Positions 37,172 to 45,784 of a stretch of 64,000 nucleotides of DNA are shown here, piece after piece (position 1 is the first letter of the stretch; each line of letters starts with the position of its first letter). The position numbers were made by a program, and so were the translations under genes. A model generated the notes under the pieces. The model was not told where the DNA came from. It saw nothing but the letters and a program-made list of their open reading frames with translations, and ran no database searches. Source of the DNA: Planctomycetota bacterium (GTDB lineage Bacteria > Planctomycetota > JAJSAM01 > JAJVHW01); NCBI GenBank assembly GCA_021776825.1, contig JAJFFG010000034.1, positions 49,325 to 113,324 of the forward strand, given 5' to 3'.

Positions 37172-37345
37172 GTGCGCCGACGTCATCTGATCCTCCTGCT
37201 GGTCCTGCTCCTGCCCGTGAGTTCGCTCCTCGGGTGCGTCTCGTGTCCGAGCTGTCCGAGCTGTCCGCGCACCGCGAAGGAGGCCGGCCTGCCCGTGCGG
37301 GTCGAGGCTCCTGGGACCGAACCCCGCGCGAACCCGCCTCGCTGA
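37172..37345 (+). CDS. Tiny Cys-rich lipoprotein (57 aa)
   Basis: GTG at 37172 opens a 57-residue frame: a basic start (RRRHL), a leucine-rich helix, and a lipobox SSLLGC. The mature part begins CVSCPSCPSCPRTAK, giving a cluster of four cysteines spaced CxxCxxCxxC, then a short Pro-rich tail. It could be a lipid-anchored metal-binding peptide. There is no well-spaced Shine-Dalgarno, so it may be leaderless; existence is plausible but not proven. Confidence 0.5.
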   Translation: MRRRHLILLLVLLLPVSSLLGCVSCPSCPSCPRTAKEAGLPVRVEAPGTEPRANPPR

Positions 37346-37382
37346 TCTCACGCGTCGGGACGTGGGCGCATACCATCGCGGC

Positions 37383-38165
37383 GTGGAGTCACCGTCCGAG
37401 CCGCCGTCCGAGCCTCGAGCACAGTCCCAACCGCCGACCGAGCCTCAGGCTGTGCTGACGTGCCCCTGCGGCGCGCCGGCCCCCGAGCCGTTGCCGGGAC
37501 CGGGCTGTGCGCCGGCACCGTGTGCGCGCTGCGCGACTCCGCTCGTTCGCTCGGGCGCCGTCCCGGCCCCCGCCGCCGAGCGAGCGCTCGGGGCAGCACT
37601 GCTGGTGGCCGCCGTCTCGGCCGTCGGGTGGATGCTCGCGGCCAAGGCCACCGGAACCGGCGCCTACTGGTCGCTGCCGATCGCGGGCGCCGGTGTCGGC
37701 CTGGCTTCGGCCATGGCGGCACGCGCCCGCGGTGGCCGCGTGCAGGCGGCGGCGGCCTGCGGGTTCCTCATCTTCCTCGCGCTCGGTGAGGTCCTGATCT
37801 ACCGCTCCGCGCTGCTGCCGCGCCTCGTGGCCCTGCACAGTGCCGAGGGCGCGAGCGACGCCGAGATCCTCGCGCGGACCGAACTCGACCGCATGGACGT
37901 GGCGCAGTTCCTCCACATCGAGCTGACGGTCGGGCTCTTCGTCGGCCTGGCGATCGGGCTGGCGGTTGCGCTGCTGCTGAACCGCGCACCGCCGGCGGTC
38001 GTGGCGTTCCACAAGCGCGTGCCGCCACCGGCAGCGCCGGAGCCGGTCAGTCAGCTCCCTGCGGAGCCGCTGGCTGACGTCGAGATGCCGCTCGCCCAAC
38101 ATGACGAACAGGTCGATGGCGAACAGGTCGAACACGGCCACCACGACGACGAGGACGAACTCTGA
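37383..38165 (+). CDS. Four-span membrane protein with Cys-rich head and acidic His tail
   Basis: A 260-aa protein. The N-terminal cytoplasmic part is Pro/Glu-rich and then has a Cys cluster (LTCPCGAP, CAPAPCARCATPL) like a zinc ribbon. Four hydrophobic segments follow (ALGAALLVAAVSAVGWML, WSLPIAGAGVGLASAMA, FLIFLALGEVLIY, LTVGLFVGLAIGLAVALLL). The tail is acidic and His-rich (VEHGHHDDEDEL). Planctomycete-type zinc-ribbon membrane protein; function unknown. GTG start chosen at 37383. The stop overlaps the ATG of the DUF971 gene. Confidence 0.75.
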   Translation: MESPSEPPSEPRAQSQPPTEPQAVLTCPCGAPAPEPLPGPGCAPAPCARCATPLVRSGAVPAPAAERALGAALLVAAVSAVGWMLAAKATGTGAYWSLPIAGAGVGLASAMAARARGGRVQAAAACGFLIFLALGEVLIYRSALLPRLVALHSAEGASDAEILARTELDRMDVAQFLHIELTVGLFVGLAIGLAVALLLNRAPPAVVAFHKRVPPPAAPEPVSQLPAEPLADVEMPLAQHDEQVDGEQVEHGHHDDEDEL

Positions 38166-38485
38166 TGGCGATGATTGCAGCGCGAGCGGTCACGACCGAT
38201 CAGGAGACGCAGATCCTCGGCGTGACGTGGGCCGACGGCCACGAGAGCGCGATTCCGTACGCGACGCTGCGGGATCTCTGCCCGTGCGCCCGCTGTCGGA
38301 ACACGCGCGAGGAGGGGCGGCCGATGCTGCACATGGCGCTGACCACGCGGCTCCTCGAGTGGAAGCGGATCGGGAACTACGCGCTGAACTTCTCGTGGGG
38401 CGACAGCCACGACGAGGGGATCTTTGCGTACGACTACCTGCGGGGGTTGTGCCCGTGCGGGGAGTGCGAGCCGGCTCGTCGGTAG
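38165..38485 (+). CDS. DUF971 (GBBH-like N-terminal domain) protein
   Basis: A 106-aa single-domain protein with LGVTWADGHESAIPYATLRDLCPCARCRN and later NYALNFSWGDSHDEGIFAYDY. This is the zinc-binding N-terminal domain found in gamma-butyrobetaine hydroxylases, here stand-alone. Such proteins occur near iron-sulfur carrier genes in other genomes. Cys at CPCARC and CPCGEC may bind zinc. It is coupled to the membrane protein upstream. The stop TAG is followed by a G-rich tract at the start of a repeat element. Confidence 0.85.
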   Translation: MAMIAARAVTTDQETQILGVTWADGHESAIPYATLRDLCPCARCRNTREEGRPMLHMALTTRLLEWKRIGNYALNFSWGDSHDEGIFAYDYLRGLCPCGECEPARR

Positions 38486-38652
38486 GGGGGGCGAGGGGGC
38501 TCGGTGACGCGCGGCGGGTCCCGGGGCGTGCGCGGCGAGCGTCGTCGCCGATTGCCGTCCGGATGGAGAACGCTGGTGCGCTGAGCGCCGTCCACCCGGC
38601 TCGTCCGCGCGTGAGATCGTCGGCGCGGGCGGATCAGGAGATCCGCCCCTAC
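38482..38652 (+). repeat. Palindrome-ended repeat element, copy 3 (short)
   Basis: The right end is clear: stem 38627-38635 with 38640-38648 and final CCCCTAC at 38652, preceded by the family segment GAGCGCCGTCCACCCGGCTC. The left end is degenerate and may start at the GTAGGGG that holds the DUF971 stop codon. No coding frame. Confidence 0.6.
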
Positions 38653-38695
38653 GGGCCGTATGCCAGATCGAGCGGTGCCGCCTGCCCGTGACGCC

Positions 38696-39185
38696 GTAGG
38701 GGCGGACCCCCTGGTCCGCCCCGCCCGCTGGGTGGCGCGCGGTCGATGGGGTCCGGTGGCGCTCTGCGGACGGTGCCGGTGATGCGGGCGATGATCGGTC
38801 GAGGGCGACGACGCCGATGGGGCGTGTGACGCGTGACGTCATCGAGTGGCGACGTGAATCAAGCGGTGTCGGATCCCGATTACGCCGTAGGGGCGGATCT
38901 CCTGATCCGCCCGGCCTACGCGGGTTGTGCGGGCGGTTGGCGTGGATGGCGGTCGCGTGCGGGGCGGGGGATGCGGTCGTCGCCCGGCGAGCGGCCGTCG
39001 GCTGATCGCGGAGGGGCGCGGCTTCGCGCGCCGGGTTGGTGGGCGCGCGCGGCGAGGGGCTTGGGCGGTCGAGGTCGTCGCCCGTTCTCGTCCGGATGGG
39101 CGACGCTCGTGCGCTGAGCGCCGTCCACCCGGCTCGCTCGAATGATCAGTCGTCGGCGCGGGCGGGTCAGGAGATCCGCCCCTAC
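38696..39185 (+). repeat. Palindrome-ended repeat element, composite copies 4 and 5
   Basis: Two left ends and one right end lie in one 490-bp stretch. Left-end hairpins are at 38699-38708 with 38713-38722, and 38891-38899 with 38904-38912; the right-end hairpin pairs 39160-39168 with 39173-39181. The arrangement suggests one element inserted in or next to another. The stretch from 38653 to 39258 shows no gene. Confidence 0.65.
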
Positions 39186-39258
39186 AGCTGAGCGGCTGCG
39201 CCGCCAGACATGGGCGTGGCGCTGCGCCACGGCGCGCGGCGAGCAGAGAGCCCTTGAG

Positions 39259-40647
39259 CTAGCGCTTCTTCTTCCCGCCGCGCTTCTTCTTCTTCCCGTC
39301 GTCCTCTTCATCCTTCCCCAGCGCGGCCTCGATGAAGGCCACGAGGTCGGGGTCGGTGAGGTCGGGGGACTTGCGCCAGTCGATGATCCGGATCTGGTAC
39401 GAGATCTTGGTCTTCTTCTTCGTGTACCAGAGGTACTCGGTGAGCCACTGGATGCGGCGCTCCTTGGTGCCGACCACCGCCCAGTGCCAGATCTGCGGGC
39501 CCTTCTTCTCGCCGAGGAACTCGGGGTCGACCGTGCGCGCGACCTCCGAGAACTCCTCCTTCTTGGAGTCGAAGCGGCTCTTGCTGATGTCCTCGACGCG
39601 GTCGTACGTCTTGCCGCCCCAGTTCTGAGAGAACTCCCAGACCTTGATCATGACCTGGACGGCGGTGTCGTCGCCCTCGAGCTGACGCTCCCAGAAGATG
39701 TCCCAGTCGCCCGCCTTCGGCACGCGCTTCCAACCGTCGCCCATGGGGACCTTCAACTTCAGGCCGTCGATGCCGTCGCGCTTCTCGATTTCGCGCATGT
39801 AGGGCTTGCCGAGGTCGCCCTCGATGCCCATCCGCTTCGCCGCGCGGAGCGCCAGCAGGTGCTGCGTGTACTGCTCCTTCTTGGCGCCCTTCGACTCGCA
39901 CGCGAGCGTGGCGTACTCGAGCGCCTTCTTCGCCGCCTCGTCATCCCGCTTCTCCTCCGGGATCGGACGCGTCTCCGACACGAACTTCGCCAGTTGCAGC
40001 GAGATCCCGGCGGCCTTGCCGTAGACCTCGTACGGCTTCTTCGCATCCGGCGCGATCTCGGCGAGGAGCTGTGCGCCCTTGGAGTAGTCCCCGACGATGC
40101 GGTCGAACTGCTCGTGCGGCGGTGAGAACGCGGCTCGCAAGCCGTACGCGACCGCGAGCAACTCCTTCAGTTCGCTCGGAGCTCCCTCGGTCTCGAGCGC
40201 CACCTCACCGTGGGTCACCGACCACGACGCGTGCTTCAGCGCGGTGTCGGTGAGCTTCTCCTCGCGCTCGATCTCGATCAGACGAGCCGAGCACTCGAGC
40301 GCCTTGACCGACGCCTCGAAGTCCGTCGGCTCGATCTTGCGCGCCACGGCGTAGTTCTCACGTGCCGCCATGAGACCCGGGCGCAGGTTCGCGCCTTTCT
40401 TCTGCAGCTTCACCCAGCGGAGCGCGTTGTCCCCCAGGCTGAACCGCAGTTTGGGATCGTTGCGGAGCTCGTCGGGTGCGTTCGACAGCATCTCGCCTGC
40501 TTCGGCGAACTCGCCGCCGACCATCATGAAGCGGAGCTTCCTGGCGATGGCCTTGGGATCGTCCTGGGCTCGGGTGTCGGGGCCGACGAGGGCGGCAACG
40601 CCCAGCAGGGCGAGCGCGAGACCGGCGAAGCGCGGAAGACGCGACAT
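39259..40647 (-). CDS. Secreted TPR-like protein with Lys-rich tail
   Basis: A 462-aa exported protein. Signal peptide FAGLALALLGVAALVGPDTRAQ. The middle is helical with tetratricopeptide-like spacing (LMAARENYAVARKIEPTDFEASVKALE, KKALEYATLACESK). The C-terminal 150 residues form a separate beta-rich domain (MIKVWEFSQNWGGKTYDRV, IWHWAVVGTKERRIQW). The last 20 residues are nearly all Lys, Arg and Gly. ATG 40647 has GGAGAGAG just upstream. Function unknown. Its stop is just right of a palindromic element. Confidence 0.78.
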   Translation of the reverse strand: MSRLPRFAGLALALLGVAALVGPDTRAQDDPKAIARKLRFMMVGGEFAEAGEMLSNAPDELRNDPKLRFSLGDNALRWVKLQKKGANLRPGLMAARENYAVARKIEPTDFEASVKALECSARLIEIEREEKLTDTALKHASWSVTHGEVALETEGAPSELKELLAVAYGLRAAFSPPHEQFDRIVGDYSKGAQLLAEIAPDAKKPYEVYGKAAGISLQLAKFVSETRPIPEEKRDDEAAKKALEYATLACESKGAKKEQYTQHLLALRAAKRMGIEGDLGKPYMREIEKRDGIDGLKLKVPMGDGWKRVPKAGDWDIFWERQLEGDDTAVQVMIKVWEFSQNWGGKTYDRVEDISKSRFDSKKEEFSEVARTVDPEFLGEKKGPQIWHWAVVGTKERRIQWLTEYLWYTKKKTKISYQIRIIDWRKSPDLTDPDLVAFIEAALGKDEEDDGKKKKRGGKKKR

Positions 40648-40818
40648 GACTCTCTCCATGGTGCATCCGGGACGCAGCCGCGGTCCCCACGCGGTGCGAG
40701 TCGGGGCGATCTGGGGGAAGTTCGCGATTCTCGTGCCGCCAGGCCTCCGCGGCAAGTGCCCTTCGCAAGTCGCCGGAATCGTCCCCTTGGGAGTGCACGG
40801 GATGTTACGAAGAGAGCC

Positions 40819-42021
40819 ATGGCCCGCGCGCTCGGAACGATCGTCAGCTTCGCCCTGGTCTTTGCGGCTGGAGCCACCACCGCGTGGTTCGTGCTCGACC
40901 CGCGTGCGGACGACGCCGCGCAGCGTGTGACGGACGCTGAGCGCGAGCTCGCGAACGCGCGTATGGAGGTCGCCGACTGGGAGCGCATCGCGCAGACCGA
41001 ACGCGAGCGCAAGGAGGTCGCCGAGGAGGAGGTGGGCAGGCTGCGCCGGGCTCTGGATGCTCCAGCCCCGAGCCCACCACCGATCGAACATCCCGGCCCG
41101 GGCTCCCAGGAGAAGCCCGGAGTCCTCCCGCCCGAGTCGTGGGACGGACAGAAGCTCCGCATCGAGCTTCATCGCCTCGCCAACTACGGGCGCCGGATGT
41201 CCCAGACTCCGCTGCTGCCTGCCGTCGTCGCCGCGTCGCGGCATCAGGGCGACGAGGCCCTGAAACTCCTCCTCGACATCGTCAAGGCAGATGGTCTCAA
41301 CGAGAACCTGCGCCGCGCGGGGTTCCTCGTCCTGCAGCGGCTCGACGACGGACGCGCCGTTCCGACGCTGATCGAGCGTTACCCGCGCGAAACGACGCTC
41401 GCGATGCAGATGCCCGCGCTGCAGGGCCTGGCCACGCTGCCCGGTCGCGAGCAGCTCGGTACGCTGCTCGACGTCTGGAACCGTGCCGACACCGATCCGC
41501 GCCTACGACAGATCGCCATCCACGGCCTGGCTCGTCGTGGGCACTCCGTGGCGGTCTCCGTCGTCGAGGGCACCGCCCAAAACTCGACGGGCCCGCTGCG
41601 CGCCCGCGCGATCGAGAGTCTCCACTCGTTCGTTCGGGCGGACGGTTACGCAGCTCGCGACCTGATTCCGATCTTCGGCAAGGCGCTCGTCGGCGCCGAC
41701 GGCGATCCGCAGCGACGCCTGGCGCTGCTCGCGCTCGAGGGCTACTGGCACACGGACGCGGTCGAGCCGCTGCGCGCGTTCACCGCGCAGACCGAGGTCG
41801 ACGACACGCTGCGCGCCCGCGGTGCGCGGATCGCCGGTGGCATCGAGCGCCAGGACCCGCGGCCCGCCGACGCCGGCATCCCGCGCACGGCCCGGCGCGC
41901 GGATCGCTCGCCCGCGCCGGTGCCGCGTCGCGACGGTGCCCCGCCCGAGAAGACCAAGCCCGAGAAGACCAAACCCGACGACGCCCCGCCCGACGACACC
42001 AAGCGCGGCGACGGCGAGTGA
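40819..42021 (+). CDS. Membrane-anchored HEAT-repeat protein
   Basis: A 400-aa protein with one N-terminal membrane helix (TIVSFALVFAAGATTAWFVL), a coiled coil (AERELANARMEVADWERIAQTERERKEVAEEEVGRL split over about 45 residues), a Pro-rich linker and a series of HEAT-like helical repeats (ALKLLLDIVKADGLNENLRRA, GRAVPTLIERYP, DPRLRQIAIHGLARRGHS). The tail is Lys/Pro/Asp-rich with repeated PEKTKP. HEAT arrays bind other proteins. It is divergent from the TPR-like gene, and the HAD gene starts right after it. Confidence 0.78.
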   Translation: MARALGTIVSFALVFAAGATTAWFVLDPRADDAAQRVTDAERELANARMEVADWERIAQTERERKEVAEEEVGRLRRALDAPAPSPPPIEHPGPGSQEKPGVLPPESWDGQKLRIELHRLANYGRRMSQTPLLPAVVAASRHQGDEALKLLLDIVKADGLNENLRRAGFLVLQRLDDGRAVPTLIERYPRETTLAMQMPALQGLATLPGREQLGTLLDVWNRADTDPRLRQIAIHGLARRGHSVAVSVVEGTAQNSTGPLRARAIESLHSFVRADGYAARDLIPIFGKALVGADGDPQRRLALLALEGYWHTDAVEPLRAFTAQTEVDDTLRARGARIAGGIERQDPRPADAGIPRTARRADRSPAPVPRRDGAPPEKTKPEKTKPDDAPPDDTKRGDGE

Positions 42022-42025
42022 CGCC

Positions 42026-42844
42026 CTGAGCGACGAGGTCGCCGGTCGCATTCGCGGTGTGCTGTTCGACGTCGGGAACACCCTGCTCGGGATCGACCAC
42101 GCGCGCCTCGCCGCGACGATCCGTGACGCCGGGCTGAGTGCCGACGCCGAGGCGGTGGCGGAGGCGGAGATGCGGGCGCGTCCGCTGCTCGACCCGCACC
42201 TCGGGAAGGCGCCGAAGCGCGAGACGCCGGAGATCTTCCACCGCTACGTCGACCTGATGCTCGACGGACTCATGCTCGACGGCCAGACGCTCGACGGCCA
42301 GATGCGAGAGGGCCAGATGCGAGAGGGCCAGACGCTCGACGGCCAGATGCTAGAGGGACAGCGCGTGCCGACTGATCCGGCGGTGCGGCAGCCGATCCAC
42401 GCAGCGTTGCAGGCGATCTGGCAGAGCCTGTGGATCGTCAAGGCGGGCGACGTCGAGCCGACGTTGCGCGAGTTGCTGCGGCGCGGGTACCGGCTGGGCT
42501 GTGTCTCCAACTCGAACGGCACCGTGGAGGATTCGTTGATCGCGACGGGTCTCGACCGGTTCCTCGAGTGTGTGGTCGACTCGGGGCTCGAGGGCGTCGA
42601 GAAGCCGAACCCGCGCATCTTCGAGATCGCGGCCGAACTGATGGATCTCCCGCCGGCGGAACTGGTCTACGTGGGGGACTTCCACGCGATCGACGTCGTC
42701 GGTGCGCGCGCCGCCCGGATCACCCCGTTCCTGATGGACCCGATCGGCGCGTGGGAGGGCCACTCGGACGCGATCCGCATCCAGCGTCTGGGGGACCTGC
42801 TGCACTTCCTGCCAGCGAGGGTGGATCCTAAAGACGGGTCGTAG
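42026..42844 (+). CDS. HAD-family hydrolase with a repeat-filled cap domain
   Basis: A hydrolase of about 272 residues. Motif I is GVLFDVGNTLLG, motif II CVSNSNGTV, motif III near EKPNPRIFEIA and motif IV VYVGDFHAIDVVGA. The usual second Asp of DxDxT is Gly, as in the REG-2-like branch. The cap contains seven 5-residue repeats of the type LDGQM or REGQM. No ATG or GTG is well placed; CTG 42026, four bases after the upstream stop, is my best guess. The TAG stop (42842-42844) is supplied by the first bases of a palindromic element. Confidence 0.75.
   Translation: MSDEVAGRIRGVLFDVGNTLLGIDHARLAATIRDAGLSADAEAVAEAEMRARPLLDPHLGKAPKRETPEIFHRYVDLMLDGLMLDGQTLDGQMREGQMREGQTLDGQMLEGQRVPTDPAVRQPIHAALQAIWQSLWIVKAGDVEPTLRELLRRGYRLGCVSNSNGTVEDSLIATGLDRFLECVVDSGLEGVEKPNPRIFEIAAELMDLPPAELVYVGDFHAIDVVGARAARITPFLMDPIGAWEGHSDAIRIQRLGDLLHFLPARVDPKDGS
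42257..42361 (+). repeat. 15-bp in-frame tandem repeat, seven copies, inside the HAD gene
   Basis: Seven 15-bp units from 42257 to 42361, consensus ATGCTCGACGGCCAG with a variant ATGCGAGAGGGCCAG used twice in a row. All keep the frame and encode MLDGQ/MREGQ. Two units are identical (42302-42316 and 42317-42331), suggesting recent slippage. Confidence 0.85.
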
Positions 42845-43197
42845 GGGCGGACCCCGTGGTCCGCCCCGCCCGATGGGTTGACGCGTTCGATGAGGCGCGA
42901 CGGCGTTCGTCGTGCGATGCCGGATCGTCATGAGGCCGTACGGGCGGATCTCCTGATCCGCCCCGCCCACTGGGGATGCGCGATCATCGCGGGGTCACTG
43001 GCGCTCCGCGGGCGACGTTCGAGATCCGGACGGCTCCCGGACGAGGGTCTCGCCGCCGATCGACGACGGAGTCATCGAGTTGCGACGTGGATCGCCCATG
43101 GGCGTCCGATCCACCGAGGTCGCTCGCTGACCGCCATCCACGCGCCCCGTCCGAGCGAACGGCGTCGGCGCGGGCGGATCAGGAGATCCGCCCCTAC
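42841..43197 (+). repeat. Palindrome-ended repeat element, copy 6
   Basis: The left hairpin pairs 42844-42853 with 42858-42867 and the right pairs 43172-43180 with 43185-43193. A second left-type hairpin is inside (42942-42950 with 42955-42963). The unit fills the whole gap between two convergent genes. Its left GTAG gives the HAD stop codon and its right CTAC gives the TPR gene stop on the other strand. Confidence 0.75.
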
Positions 43198-44207
43198 GGA
43201 TCCCGATACCGCTCCAGCAGCTTCCGCACGGCCTCGTTCTTCGGATCCAGCTCCAACGACCGCTCCAGCGCCCGCACCGCCCGATCCCGGTCTCTCCCCG
43301 TCCGCGTCTCCGCCGCCTGAGACTCGAACCGCGTCAGCAACGCCGCCCCGATCAGCGCGTGCGCGCGCGGGTTCTTCGGCGCGAGCGCCACCAGCGTCTC
43401 GAGTGCGGAGACGTGTGCGTTCAGCTCACCGCGCGTGCGCGCGGCCTCGGCCACCTTGTTCGCGAGACGCGCCGCGCCCTCGCGCACCGCTCGTTGATCG
43501 CCCGCCTTGGCGAGGACGTCGGCGAGCCCAGCGGCTGCGTCGTCGAGATCACCACCGCGGAACGCGAGCGTCGCGCGGAGCAGCAACGCGTTGCCGTTGG
43601 TCGGCTCCGCCGCGAGTGCCGCTGCGACGATCTCGCCCGCCTCGTCGAGATCGCCGAGCCCCGCTCGCGCCGTGGCGAGCGCAACGCGGGCCGCGACGCT
43701 CTTCTTGTCGCGACGGAGGACGTCGCGCAGCGCCGTCTCCGCGTCGTCGAGTCGCCCGAGCCGCAGCAGTGCCTGCCCCCGGTGGAGTCGCGCCAGAGTG
43801 AACTTCCCGTCCGCCTTGACCGCTCGCTCGAACGCGGTCAGCGCGGCTTCTGTCCGATCGCCCGCCATGAGCACCACGCCGAGGGCGTTCCATCCGCGCG
43901 CGAACGTCGGGGCGACTTCCACCGCTCTGCGATACCGCTTCTCGGCCTCGCGCAGTTTCCCCGACCGTGCGAGCGCGTTTCCGGCCGCGTAGTGCGCGAG
44001 ATGGAAGAGCGGCGCGCGCTTCGCCGCCTCGTCGAACGCCGCGGCCGCCTCCTCGTACTGCCCCTTCGCGAGCAGCCGTTCGCCGCGCTCGTACGCCTGC
44101 GCTGCCGCGTCGTTGGGTTGCCCCGGAAGCACCGGATCCTCGGCCCGCGCGACGCCGATCAGCATCCCGAGCACGAGCAACACGACAGCGACCCCACGAC
44201 CGATCAC
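43194..44207 (-). CDS. Secreted TPR-repeat protein
   Basis: A protein of about 337 residues with a signal peptide (GVAVVLLVLGMLIGVARA). At least eight TPR units are visible (AAAQAYERGERLLAKGQYEEA, HYAAGNALARSGKLREAEKRY, ARLHRGQALLRLGRLDDAE, ALLLRATLAFRGGDLDDAA, RAVRALERSLELDPKNEAV). TPR arrays hold protein complexes together, here in the periplasm. GTG 44207 is chosen to place the signal peptide at the N terminus; a start at 44234 is possible. The stop codon lies in the palindromic element downstream. Confidence 0.8.
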   Translation of the reverse strand: MIGRGVAVVLLVLGMLIGVARAEDPVLPGQPNDAAAQAYERGERLLAKGQYEEAAAAFDEAAKRAPLFHLAHYAAGNALARSGKLREAEKRYRRAVEVAPTFARGWNALGVVLMAGDRTEAALTAFERAVKADGKFTLARLHRGQALLRLGRLDDAETALRDVLRRDKKSVAARVALATARAGLGDLDEAGEIVAAALAAEPTNGNALLLRATLAFRGGDLDDAAAGLADVLAKAGDQRAVREGAARLANKVAEAARTRGELNAHVSALETLVALAPKNPRAHALIGAALLTRFESQAAETRTGRDRDRAVRALERSLELDPKNEAVRKLLERYRDP

Positions 44208-44265
44208 GCCCCGAGAGTACGCGCTCCTGACCAACGGCCGCGATCGTCCTGCCGCGCGTCCGCCC

Positions 44266-45474
44266 TCAGCCTGCGTAGCAACGCGGGCAGTGGAAGAAGC
44301 CTTGCACGCCGTTCTCGAACTGGGGGTTCGGCCACAGGCGCAGCGCCATCTGGCCCGTGCAGACGGGGCAGACGAGATCGGCCGAGAGCCCGAGCGCTTG
44401 CGCGAGCGCCGCGGTCTGACCGACGAAGCGGTTCAGCACCGTGTCGTAGCTGTGCGCCGCCGCAGCGTGAGCGGCTGGCGGGGCGTGTGCAGTCGGCGCG
44501 GGTAGCGCCATCTGTGGGGCCGGTACTCCGTGGGGGGCCGGTACTCCGTGAGGGGTCGGCGCACCGTGGCGGACGGGCACACCGTGAGGGGAGGCTGCGG
44601 GCGGCACCTGGGGGGTGGGCTGCCCGGGGTAGCCGGCCATCGGGGCGTGAGGAGGCGCCGCCGGTGCGTGGTGGGGAGCCGGAGCCTCGTCTGGAGCGGC
44701 TGCGGCGGGGTTCGTGCGGGGTACGAAGCGCCGTTGCGGTTGGATGCCGCGATCCGGAGCGCCGTGTTCGGGGAGCGTGGGCGCCGCGAACGTGGAGTCC
44801 TGGATCGTGCGGTCGGGATCGACGTGAAGCGTGTTGCGCTGCGCGTACGCCTCGACAGCGTCGCGCGGTGCATCGTGCGGCGCATCGCCAGGGCCGTCGC
44901 CCTGCGACATGCGTGCTGCAGCGCGAAGACGATCGGCGACACTCGCGCCAGGTCGGCGCGGCGAGCGACCATTGCCACCACCACCGCCTCCGCCGCCACG
45001 CCGGAAGCGCTTGGCGATATCGTCAACGGCCGACGGAATGTTCGTCTCCGCGATGACGCCGGGCCTCGGGTGCGGCACCGGGGTCCCGTCGAGCAGGGCT
45101 GAGAGCTCGATGGAGATGTCGCGGGGACCCATCCGGGACTTCTCGAACACCGCGTCGGCGCCGAGGCGCATGGCCTGCTCGACCATGTCGGCGTCGCCCG
45201 GCTGGGCAAGGAGCACAACGCGCGCGTTCGCGTACGCGGGATCCGCGCGCAGGACCCGCAGGACCTCGACGCCGTTGCGATACGGCATCTGCAGATCGAG
45301 AAGCACGAGGTCGAACGCCTCGGCCTCCGCCGCCTGCACGGCTTCGTAGCCGTCCGCTGCGAGCGTGACACGATAGCCGTCGCCCTTCAGGCGCTGGCCG
45401 TAGCCCTTGCGGATGAGCGGGTCGTCGTCGACCAGGAGGACGCGGACCGAATCGGGACGGACGCCGTTGCTCAC
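44266..45474 (-). CDS. Response-regulator receiver fused to a C-terminal zinc ribbon
   Basis: A 402-aa protein. Residues 8-130 are a receiver domain: acidic triad VLLVDDDPLIRKG, phospho-Asp in LVLLDLQMPYRNG, and Lys in AVFEKSRMG. Then come a Gly8 run, a low-complexity linker of about 170 residues rich in Ala/Pro/His with repeated APHGVP units, and a C-terminal zinc ribbon with CPVC and CPRC (VCPVCTGQM, FFHCPRCYAG). There is no DNA-binding or enzymatic output domain of a known kind. GTG 45474 chosen for GAAGAGGG upstream; ATG 45594 would add 40 residues. No histidine kinase is adjacent. Confidence 0.8.
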   Translation of the reverse strand: MSNGVRPDSVRVLLVDDDPLIRKGYGQRLKGDGYRVTLAADGYEAVQAAEAEAFDLVLLDLQMPYRNGVEVLRVLRADPAYANARVVLLAQPGDADMVEQAMRLGADAVFEKSRMGPRDISIELSALLDGTPVPHPRPGVIAETNIPSAVDDIAKRFRRGGGGGGGGNGRSPRRPGASVADRLRAAARMSQGDGPGDAPHDAPRDAVEAYAQRNTLHVDPDRTIQDSTFAAPTLPEHGAPDRGIQPQRRFVPRTNPAAAAPDEAPAPHHAPAAPPHAPMAGYPGQPTPQVPPAASPHGVPVRHGAPTPHGVPAPHGVPAPQMALPAPTAHAPPAAHAAAAHSYDTVLNRFVGQTAALAQALGLSADLVCPVCTGQMALRLWPNPQFENGVQGFFHCPRCYAG

Positions 45475-45784
45475 GACGTTGCCCTCTTCAGGCTGCTCAG
45501 GCTGGCGTGGCGATGCCGCCGCAACCGTCCTCGCACGCTCACTCTCCTCGTTGGGCGGACGCACCCCCGCGCCCGCGGATTCCGTCCCTTTCATCGGGAA
45601 TGCGGCCCTTCGGACCTGAGCGGCGCTCCCAGACCGGGAAATTCGACTCTCAGCGTGAGAGCCAGCCTCCGGCCCTCGTCCACGGTGCGTTTGCGCTCGG
45701 AATCCCTGTTCGAGAGGAACAGGATGGCCGCCCGTATCGTTGAAGCGCCGGGCGGCACGGGCCGTCCGAGACCGAGGAGATCCG

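Noticed and set aside
38817..39145. Short open frames in the repeat cluster between DUF971 and the TPR-like gene.
   Set aside because: They cross repeat ends, differ between copies and have no start signals.
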